DNA from: Hemerocallis citrina | Lineage: Eukaryota > Streptophyta > Magnoliopsida > Asparagales > Asphodelaceae | Direction: 5' to 3' | DNA: 64,000 nt | Assembly: GCA_017893485.1 (NCBI GenBank) | Contig: CM030359.1 | Span: 31,252,430-31,316,429 of the forward strand | In this document: piece after piece, positions 55,412-64,000 of the stretch | Position numbering within the stretch: position 1 is the first letter of the stretch | Layout: the number at the start of each line of letters is the position of its first letter | The notes under the pieces: model-generated | The model's database searches: none | What the model saw: the letters and a program-made list of their open reading frames with translations, nothing else | What the model was told of the DNA's origin: nothing | Program-made: the position numbers and the translations under genes

Positions 55412-57175
55412 ATGAGTACTAAGCACAGGAACTTATCTAAGTCCCAAATGAAATGCTAAGACATCATTAAAGCCCGATAGCTTATGATCACCACACTGTA
55501 GTATGCAGAGGGTTCCTCATCAATTGTCCGATAAAATAACTCAAGAATTAGCAGTAGCTGTGACCCAAGCTACGCTCATCAGAATTCAACACACTCAGAT
55601 TTCTAGAAGGGTAGGGAGATCCACAACAATTCCCTAATGGGCGACTCTCTCAATATTTAAGAGCTCAAGTCCCCAATTCACATTTAGATTCATCTCACAC
55701 CATGAGCTACGACTCTTCCAACATAGCACACAAATTCAATCACTCCTTCAGCAGAGCGTTTACTACCCTTCACCAAACAAACTCTAGAATTTCTAAACTT
55801 GAGAATCATCAAATAAACCCATGCCAAAAGCTACTCTCAAGGTTCATAGCAAGATCATACCTACAGAAATGGTTATGACCCATTGGACTTCAGTCCAAAA
55901 GCAATCAGCTTCAGCTCTGTCCTTTTAGACCAGTTGCACTCCACAATTTATTTTGCGGTATCAACCGACCTCGATAATTTATGAAATTTAACCTATAGTT
56001 GTGGACACATACAAGAGTGTCCACACAAATCCTTAACTCAAAACATCCATGCTACACTAAGATACAAAAACAGAAATACACAGCCATTCATAATTTAAAG
56101 TTTTCACAACGCACCATGTGCGTAAAATAAAAGATGTCATACTCACAAATTGTCAAAGACTCGAAGCGCCATCTCGCCATCCCGCATCCAAAGTCGCCAA
56201 CATATCCTATTATCAGATTTCAACGCAATTAAGGCTCAAATCATTCAAACCAGTCACGGAAAAACAATAATACTAATTATCTTAATATCACACAGACGTT
56301 TTATAAAACGTCCGGGATACACGTGTGATGCACGTAATAATCTAATGTCTAAGAGATTTTTATTCCCCAAACAATTACTAGAACCAATCCCAATTTATTC
56401 TAATGGCTAAACTACAATTTCTACTACCATGCGGAAGATAATTTATATATATAAAATTCTCATTTCCAAACCCAAAACCCTAATTTATTAGCAACTTGTA
56501 AAATCTCTAAGAAATTGCTAATTTCTCGTCTCCACCATTTTCAACATCTTCTAATCTCCCTACCATAATACTCTTACTCAAAATAAAGTCACCACACTAA
56601 ATTTTATACAAAAACAAAATCTAGGGTTTAATTTTTCGAAATCCTTTCGAAAAACGGACTCCGCCACGACGTAGAGAACCCTTCCATTAGTCTACCCCCA
56701 AATTTAATTTGGAAACGGTGGATAAATGAAGTAGATTTGAAGTGGGGAGAAGGGGAGCCGATGGGTTCGGCTTGGTGTCGGCTGGGAAGGAAACGGGAGA
56801 AGAAAGAAGGAAATGGAGAAGGAAAAGGTGGGGTGGGGTGGGGTTTATAAAATAAAATAAATAAATAGATAGATAAGTAAATAATAGAAAGGGAATATTA
56901 CATACAAGCCCCAAAGTCCCAATTATATTTCAAATGAACCCCAAAACTCTCCTTTAATAATCCAAACAATACAAAATACATTAAAACGACTTTGTAATAA
57001 TCCGTATAAAATAATTTCATTTTCGAAAATAATAATGATAAAATAAAGTAGACAATATATCTTATATTTCTCGATAAAAATAATTATTATCGGAAAATAC
57101 ATATTCGCGTGAAATTCTCAATCGCGCACACATTTCGATGCAAAATAGCCATATGCTATTTTTCTGGTCGTTACA

Positions 57176-58084
57176 TCACTCCCTCCTTAGAATCGTTCTG
57201 TCCTCAGAACGCTGCTAGTGGAGAGGAAGACAACAACAACATCAATGGTTCATGAGACATTTCCCTGAACCATCTCCAGTTCCTCGAGCGATATTCTCGA
57301 AAACTGGTCTTCTACCAAGTTGAACTGTTGTCCTTCAGCCTTCTGGACAGACCCACTATGAATTTGACGCTGACCTTCCTCTGCTCTTGCTCTAGAGTAG
57401 ACAATGGCTGCATTACCTTGCTCTATCCTTGTCTACAAGTGATGTTGATTTACTCCTTGATTACGACTTCTATTGGTTGGTGACCACTCCCTCCTTAGAA
57501 AGGACGAAGTCACACATTGCTACTTCAGCCCCTGAGCAGCTCCTCTTGGTGACCTTGCTGAATTGTTAACAGGATTGCCCCCTGTCTGAGCGAGATTTCC
57601 TCCCTGGGCGTGTTCTTAGTGGCTGCTTAATCATAAGCTGATCTTGGAGAATCTGTCGCTTCAGCGCTTCAATCCCTGCATCTCCTGCTTAAGCCTTCTG
57701 ACTTGGTAACTCGGGCTCGGTTGTAGCTCCCATCGTGCCAAAACTGAGCTCTAAACTTGAGTAATCACTCTAATAATGTCTTACTTGATTTCATCATCTA
57801 GCTTCTTGCTTCTTTCACGGTCTTTGGTTGAGGTCAATCCTTCACTTATCTCGATCTTTTGCAGTTCAGTAGCCACTCCCTCCTTAGAATAGGGCATGGC
57901 CTATAATCATTAATTCAAACTTCCAGGATTCTCTTCTGTAATTTGCTCGAAGCTGATGCTCCAGATGGTGTATTCAAACAAATCAAATCTAGAGTTGCCT
58001 CCCACACACATCTCAACACTTGAAAAATAATTCAGACAAAGAATGTGATGAACCACAATTGAACAAAACAGTTGTATGGATTCC

Positions 58085-58125
<41 letters not shown>

Positions 58126-58985
58126 TATATAAATCCAACTGGTTACGAAAGTGTTTCATCATACCTTACTTCTTAGTCCAAAATAATTTCCAAAAATACA
58201 ACTTTTAAACTTAGTTGCAGTTCTATATGCACATACCGGTACTAGCACTCCTGCCTTCTACAGCTTGCTGGTAATAAGTGCAAACTCTACCCTTGGTGAA
58301 CAGGCTCTTTTCCTCTGTTGATCACCTTTGGGGTTGATCTGCTGTTCTTTCTTATGAAGCTGGGGACAATCTGGTCGGATATGACCAATCCTCCCACGTT
58401 TGTAACATGCACTGGTATCTATCTAAGTGTCCTTCCTCTAACACTGGTTCTTGAGATGACCATGCTCACCACATAAAACAACTTCCTGAGCTTGGTGCCT
58501 CCAAGGTTGCCCTCCGTTTTCTGAGTCTTCTGCTTCTGACCTTGGTCCTTGAACCCTGATGCTGGTGCAGATCTTGTCCCTTGTAGTCGTGGACAGACTG
58601 ATTTCTTGTGCCCGACTCTCTCACAAGATTGCATATTGGCAGTCTTTGGAATTTGCTCACATTCATGTTGTAGTCCTTGTGGTGGTGAAGTCTCCTTGGC
58701 TCCTCGCTCAAGGTTATCGGGTCAACCATCGATGTCGGTTCACTCTCTTCCATCAACACCTCCTTGGTTAGGACATCCTCGAACATCATTCATATGTTTA
58801 AAGGATGGTAACCCATACACTAGGATTAGTCCAGATATAGAAAAATTATAAAACATAAGTTGAAAGAGTCAACAATATGAATTATAACTATCTACAACTA
58901 GCTAAAACCCGACTCCTAAAGGGCATTCAAGTTTAACTTTCCTACTGTGTTGGACTGTAAATTGAAGTCAGCTCTGATACCACTC
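57176..58985 (-). pseudogene. Interior of the second giant Gypsy: Gag zinc-knuckle relics
   Basis: 1810 bp between the LTRs. On the minus strand, near 58640, there is CERVGHKKSVCPRL, and near 58415-58350 YKRGRIGHIRPDCPQL. Both are CCHC zinc knuckles of a Tekay-like Gag with one Cys lost in each. No protease, RT or integrase motif was found. A purine tract AAGGAGGGAGTGA precedes the LTR at 57176-57188. Close copies of this tract occur at 57484-57500 and 57873-57889. An AT microsatellite lies at 58084-58131. Confidence 0.7.
58971..58982 (-). other. Primer-binding site of the second giant Gypsy
   Basis: TGGTATCAGAGC on the minus strand, three bases from the 5' LTR edge at 58986. Confidence 0.9.
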
Positions 58986-59274
58986 TGTAGCGCCCCGATT
59001 CCTATATAACTGGAAAACCGTGACACATGCCAAGATCTTTCCTTCAATTAGTCACGATACACAAAATGCTGGAATTTAAAACTTTTTATTCAATACAGAG
59101 TTACCCCGCAGTAATTACAAATATCAGTTTGTAATACCAACTGTAGCGCCTGCCCTTTTTCCTTTTTCCTTTTTCGACTCCAAACTCAATTCTTCCAATT
59201 TCTATATCACTTTAACCATAAACTAAGATAGTTGTGTTTCAGGAAAAATTTTGGTAGAGTCTCCCCTGTAATTT

Positions 59275-62200
59275 TGTCACGCCCCGCTTTCCAGAATACG
59301 GAAACACAGGCACGTAACCGAGGCCCAGCGAATGATGCAGATACATCATTCATAAGCTGTAAATTTAACTCAACAACAAGATAATAATTTCAACCATGAT
59401 AACATATAAAATCACAACAGGATAACAAAGTACATGAATATTACATAAACATAACCAACAACTGGAAAGAAACATAGTTACGGATCAAACACGCCCGGAT
59501 TACAATAAGGATTACATGAGTAAAACAATAATTAAAATAACATGAAACTAAACAAGACTAGAATCTCTGTTCAGCAACACCTTCAGGTAGTTCTCCATCT
59601 GGGCCTGCAAGTATATTATTACAAGGAAAGAAACAAGTGGTACCCGTTAATGCAAGTCACGGGCCGCAAGAGAACAAGCTAACGGGACAATAATAGAATG
59701 AAACAAAAGTAGGAAAGAACAGAGAATCAAGAATCATATGACAGAGCAAATACGACATGCAACAAGAACAAGATATCGTGGAACAAATAGCATGCATGTG
59801 AACAATTAAATAATCCATAGTAACATGTAACATGTAAACGAGTAAGCAAGTAAACGTGTCAACATGAACGCGTAACATGTAAACAAGTAAACCAGTCATC
59901 ATAACATGTAACATGTAAACGGATCATACAAGTGTACGTGTCAATGTCATGTCTTTTATTAACCTAACTAGGCAGCACTTCATGCGTCCCATACCACATG
60001 GTTGCTATCCAGAATCAAGTGAACGTTTAGACTAGTGGTGGATTCTATAGGTCACATACTCGGGAAAGCTGTATCTTGTTCGAGATACGTGCATGTGGAA
60101 CATGTAGTGTAACTTGTAGCGTGAAACATGTCAAGTAAACCTGTAATTTAGCAAACTTGTAACTTGTAACTTACAAATTTGCAGCGAGGAACCACGAGCC
60201 CCCGGCCGAGTACGCTCTTCTATATTACCCACTACTAAATCTTTTCCCTTTAATCCCCGGCTTGTTATCTTTTTAATACAATTAAACATGAACAATGACT
60301 ACATGCAACAACAAGGACGGGTAACAAGACAAGAGTGATATGACAAGATCAAGGTATCAAGACTTATACGAGGCAGGAAACATATGTCAGGGCTTATAAA
60401 AACATGTGATGCAACTAATGACATGCATAACACTTGATCAAGAATAAGATATATTATAAAAACATGCAACCTAGTAACAAACAGTTCATGCACAATATCA
60501 TGTATAATAGTATATATGTGAATCGTGTTCATGCAAGGGACATGGCAACAAAGTATTCGTGATCTTGTACGAATACGGGATACGGATCATGTATGGAAAC
60601 GGTTATCAATTCGACTTATGAATGCGAATTGGAGTCAAATAATAATATACTTGCGGTATTTTTACAAAGGCTTGTACTAGAACAAATAAAATTGTACAAG
60701 TGACACTTGCCTGGTATTTGATGACGATGAATTAAATATAGAATAACGGGATCAGTATCCCGGACAGTAGAACACGTGTGAAATGTGTGGCAGCCACGCC
60801 AAATTCCAAAATAGCAACTCCAACAGCAAATAGCAACGACCCCCCTTCAACAACTCCAAACAGCAACACAACAGCAACAACTCCCAACAAAAACTTCACA
60901 AAGCAACTCCAAGACAGAGCAACCCAAACACCAGTATAATACTCCACACAATCCCCGATACAACCCAAACATCAAAACACCAACAGTACCAATGTACCCA
61001 AGCAATTCAACACCCACAGCAATACTGTCTTTCCTCTTCTTTACTTCTCCAAACAGAGAGAGAAAGAGACAGAAAAGAGAGAGCGCGCGCGCGGGAGAGA
61101 AGTGAGCGGAAGAAGGGGAACAGCGATGGGGACGGCGAGCGACTGGAGCGGGGTTCTTGGGACTGGCGCGTCGACAGAGAAGTCGAGGAGGAGGCTGGGT
61201 TCAACAGGGGGAAGCTTCGACTGTGGAGATGGCGAGCGGCGGGAGTGGTTGAGGCTGTCAATGGAGGGAGAGCAGACGAGCGGAAGGCGACGGGAACGAG
61301 GCGAGGAGCGGCACTGGAGAGCGAGCTCAACGGGGTTCGAACAAGAAGACAGCGAGGAATTCGAGCTGGGCGATTGCGGGAGGAGGGGGAATAGTGAGCA
61401 ACGGCAGAGGAATGGAAATGGGCGGCACTGGTGAGGAGATTGTGGGCTGCGACCTCAAAGAGAGCGGGAGGGAGCAGCGATGGTGGCGCTGTGTTCTTCG
61501 GCGGAGGCGCGACTGGTGGAGGTGAGCGAGAAGCGCTCGACGAGCGGAGAAGGCGCTGGCAATGGCAGAAGGATCTCAAACAGGGGATGACGACGGAGTG
61601 AAGACTCAGGCAGCGGCTGAGCTTCGACTGGTTCAGTTGAGTGGAACAGGGGCTGGTCGAGCGGGGTTCTGGCGACAGAGAGGTGTTGCGGTGGTCGGAG
61701 GTGGTGGAAGAAGTCGAGTTGGGTTACCGAGGATGGGTTCTCTGGTTCGGCAAAGCTGGCGATCGGGAGGAGGGTGACGATGCAGTGGCGAGCGGTGGAG
61801 GAGTGGGCGAGTGACTGGCGGGAGCGACGGAGCTGGCGGCACTGTGACAGCGAGGCGCTCGCGACGTCGGGGCTCTGCGATGGAGGAATGCGGCAGGGCA
61901 AGGGCGTCGATGTGGCAGAGGTGAGCGACGCTCGGGGTTGCGGCGAGGAGCAGGGGTGAGGTCGAGGAGCGGCGATGGCCGGAACTTCGACTGAGGAGGA
62001 GGTCGAGCGTCTGAGAAGGTGGGTCGAGCGGGAGGATGGCGGGGAGATGCGATGGAGAAGGAGGAAGATGGAGAGTTGGAATCGGGTTTGTGGGTTTTGT
62101 TTGGTTTGCTCTGTTTTTGTAGAGAAACAGAGAGAGAGAGGGAGAGGATGAATGGGAGAGAGAGTGATAACGGGGGAGGGGATTTTTATAATGGAATAAA

Positions 62201-62831
62201 ATAATGGAGTAATGGGGGTGAAAGAGAGTGGGGGCAGTTACTAGATTATGGGGGAAAGTGCTGGTACGGGAATTGAGGAGTGGGAAGTTGGAGTACGGGA
62301 CAGAAAGTGGGGGAGGAAATAAATTGTATAGGGAAGGAGTAGGAAATAAATCTGTACAATATATGAGTTCTGGATTTGGGCTTGGTTCTTGGGCTCAAAG
62401 ATATTTAATTAAAACAATTAGGACATTGGGCTGAAATATTTTGGGCTCAAATTAATTTAATAAAAATCAAATACGAAATTGGGCTTCAATAATCGGGCTT
62501 ATAACAAAATAAAATAATAATTAGGGCATTGGGCTAAATAATTGGGCTCGGATTAATTTAACAAAATCAAATACAATTTTGGGCTTTAGAATAAACAATT
62601 GGATTTCAGATTAACAAATAATAAAATTAAAATACAAAAATGGGCTTTTAACAAAGTTAAATAATTGGGCTTTGAATAAAATATTAAACAATCGAATAAT
62701 TTGTATATTGGCTCATAAAATAGTTTGAATAATAATATAATCAATTAGGAGAAAATACTTTAAAAAATACTAATGATTTAAAATATAGAAAAATACTTGA
62801 AAATTACGTATTAATGAAAACAGGGGTTACA
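59275..62831 (-). mobile_element. Solo LTR of a Tekay-type Gypsy, 3.56 kb
   Basis: TGTCACGCCCC...GGGGTTACA with the 5-bp duplication AATTT at 59270-59274 and 62832-62836. On the minus strand the ends are TGTAACCCC and GGGGCGTGACA, the style of Tekay/Del LTRs. No PBS, PPT or coding interior, hence a solo LTR produced by LTR-LTR recombination. It contains a GC-rich segment at about 61080-62100 that is open in several frames without any protein signature. Confidence 0.82.
61080..62100. other. GC-rich, CpG-dense segment in the solo LTR
   Basis: Begins with GAGAGCGCGCGCGCGGGAG and stays rich in CG dinucleotides for about 1 kb in an otherwise AT-rich LTR. Frames of 100-190 codons on both strands are low-complexity (Ser/Pro/Arg or Gly/Glu) and show no domains. 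It may be the LTR's promoter and leader region. Confidence 0.5.
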
Positions 62832-64000
62832 AATTTCTACCCCGAAAAACAAAAAGCTTAAGGAATTCTGCTCTAAATTTCGTAGCTCACATCATAGGCA
62901 ATAATATCACGGGCTCCCCAGGCCAAAATGAGCATCATCACACAGGCAATCTATATATATGCTCTGGGGGCCAAACTCATAACGGTTTATCAATTATCAA
63001 TTAAAAACCATAAATCCTTTGGAAAACGTAGTAAGGTTTTTAGAAAATAATTTATGAAACATACCACAGGGCTCGGTACTCCACAACGAGATGGGTACGG
63101 GTCAACAACATAGCATACCACCCCACACTATACTCATCATCATCATCCACATACTTATACAGCAAGAATACAATTTAAATCATAAAATGCACTATTCACA
63201 CAATTAAACCTTAAGCGACCATGGTAAAATGAAGCTCCGTCCACAGAGTCTACACATCTCCTCTGCACCGCTGAGGACCTGTAACAGTAGGGGCCTAGGT
63301 AGTCCAGAGACTCCCTAACCCCCCAAACACTAAGGGGTTAGCCATTTCTGGTGTGAGTATAATTTATTAATAAGCAACTAAATTAAACTTATAAGTAAAA
63401 CAGAATGAACTTACGAATACCAAGATAAACCAGAGCATGTAAATATCATAAATGGAATTTCACATCAGATACTCGCTGCATCACTTCCTGTATGCATATC
63501 CACACCTGCTCACAAACATACTTAACTTTAATTTGGAAAATCATTTCCAAATTAATTGCTTAAGGCCCATCACTTTACGCCTTATGCAAATATTCCTTTC
63601 CAATTTCATATCACATAACATCGCATTCATTCATTCTTACAACACATATCCTCACGTCTCGCAATACATCACTTTTACACTCATAATTCGTCTTAAATGG
63701 AAAATAAACGTGTATCCTAATTTCCTAGTGTTTGTGTATGCCATGACCTGAGTCTAATGCAACAATACAGAATATAGAATAGATGCACTTAATCTAATGT
63801 CAGCAAGATTCTGGATGCACATGCATCCCATACTACATGTGACCCAGGTCAAGCCAACATACTTAGTCCAATGCAAGCGAGACTTTGGAAATGTATGCAT
63901 CCCATACTACATACTTTCCAAATCAAGCCGTTGTTTCTAAGTTAGGGATTCGAACCCTCGCTATGCAATGCATTCTAATTTGGTCTACTTCCTGTTCCTG

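Larger units (their letters stand above)
46643..57175 (-). repeat. 3' LTR of the second giant Gypsy, with nested insertion
   Basis: TGTAGCGCCCC at 46643 to GGTCGTTACA at 57175. It is interrupted at 47061-53389 by an Athila-like element with target duplication CCAAA. It matches the visible part of the right LTR (58986 on) with a few percent difference. It contains the 114-bp array at 54415-55411. No host gene. Confidence 0.88.
46643..64000 (-). mobile_element. Second giant-LTR Tekay-type Gypsy, runs off the window
   Basis: Read on the minus strand: 5' LTR (right, 58986 to beyond 64000), PBS, 1810-bp interior, PPT, 3' LTR (left, 46643-57175). LTRs begin TGTAACGACC and end GGGGCGCTACA. Subtracting the nested Athila-like element, the left LTR is about 4.2 kb. 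The interior has only Gag zinc-knuckle remnants. Long LTRs and a short dead interior resemble the element at 4102-17255, and both LTR types share the GGCTAACCCCTTAGTGTTT block (reverse complement near 53739-53762). The right-hand target duplication lies outside the window. Confidence 0.88.
58986..64000 (-). repeat. 5' LTR of the second giant Gypsy, incomplete
   Basis: Starts (plus view) TGTAGCGCCCCG at 58986 and matches 46643 on. It is interrupted by a solo LTR at 59275-62831 and continues to the end of the window. The window stops just before the position of the 114-bp array. Near 63937-63970 it has about 34 bp, including GGGATTCGAACCC, that the left LTR lacks. Confidence 0.88.

Noticed and set aside
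54985..55422. 145-codon repeat protein
   Set aside because: Artefact of the 114-bp array, whose period is a multiple of three; no start context or conserved domain, and it lies within an LTR.
61007..61579. 190-codon Ser/Pro/Arg-rich minus frame and neighbouring frames
   Set aside because: Low-complexity translation of the GC-rich part of a solo LTR; long frames are present on both strands.
63945..63962. tRNA gene suggested by GGGATTCGAACCC
   Set aside because: Only the T-arm can be formed; no acceptor, D-arm or anticodon arm surrounds it.

Overview
This window comes from a plant nuclear genome, most likely a flowering plant. The evidence is intron-containing fragments of plant genes (trehalose-6-phosphate phosphatase, an early-nodulin-like phytocyanin, a GT47 exostosin-type glycosyltransferase, COP9 signalosome subunit 2), hAT, MULE, Harbinger and Helitron remnants, and deep nesting of LTR retrotransposons primed from initiator-Met tRNA or carrying an Athila-type PBS. 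There are no prokaryotic or organellar genes. I recognise four host loci: one looks intact (phytocyanin), two are broken (TPP, GT47), and one is present only as its 5' end (CSN2).

Left part (1-18.8 kb): a decayed hAT transposase tail lies beside a minus-strand Copia element (2324-18692, TSD AGAGT). That Copia has been split by a giant plus-strand Gypsy/Tekay-like element (4102-17255, TSD CACAT). The giant element has two almost identical LTRs of about 5.18 kb flanking only 2.8 kb of dead pol sequence, a LARD-like layout. Removing it rejoins the Copia gag zinc knuckle exactly at the CACAT site.

Middle (18.8-39.6 kb): two direct copies of a 1.4 kb repeat (18.8-21.1 and 32.0-33.4 kb) flank a decayed TPP gene (a MULE-type MITE sits in one exon), a Helitron, the phytocyanin gene, a Harbinger-like MITE with a poly(C) run, and a broken Copia RT/RNase H gene. 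The left copy carries a 961-bp MITE and the right copy is its empty site. A GT47 pseudogene (frameshift plus TAG) follows, then palindrome-rich tandem arrays, another Harbinger MITE and a 455-bp tandem duplication.

Right part (39.6-64 kb): the start of a CSN2 gene runs left to right. Its 5' UTR is interrupted by a minus-strand chromovirus-like Gypsy (39859-45004, TSD ACCCC). Its second intron holds a LINE fragment, broken in turn by a second giant-LTR Tekay-like element on the minus strand (46643 to beyond the window). The left LTR of that element carries a whole Athila-like element (47061-53389, TSD CCAAA) and an array of nine 114-bp repeats. Its right LTR carries a 3.56-kb solo LTR (59275-62831, TSD AATTT).

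The unifying theme is that each of five LTR retrotransposons with recognisable termini has lost a different coding module: gag and protease, RNase H, most of pol, or everything after the Copia protease. Termini, PBS and PPT remain. This is most simply read as a community of non-autonomous elements moved in trans. Two of them (Athila-like and Copia) also carry unusual concentrations of GTCGAC-centred palindromes in their LTRs.
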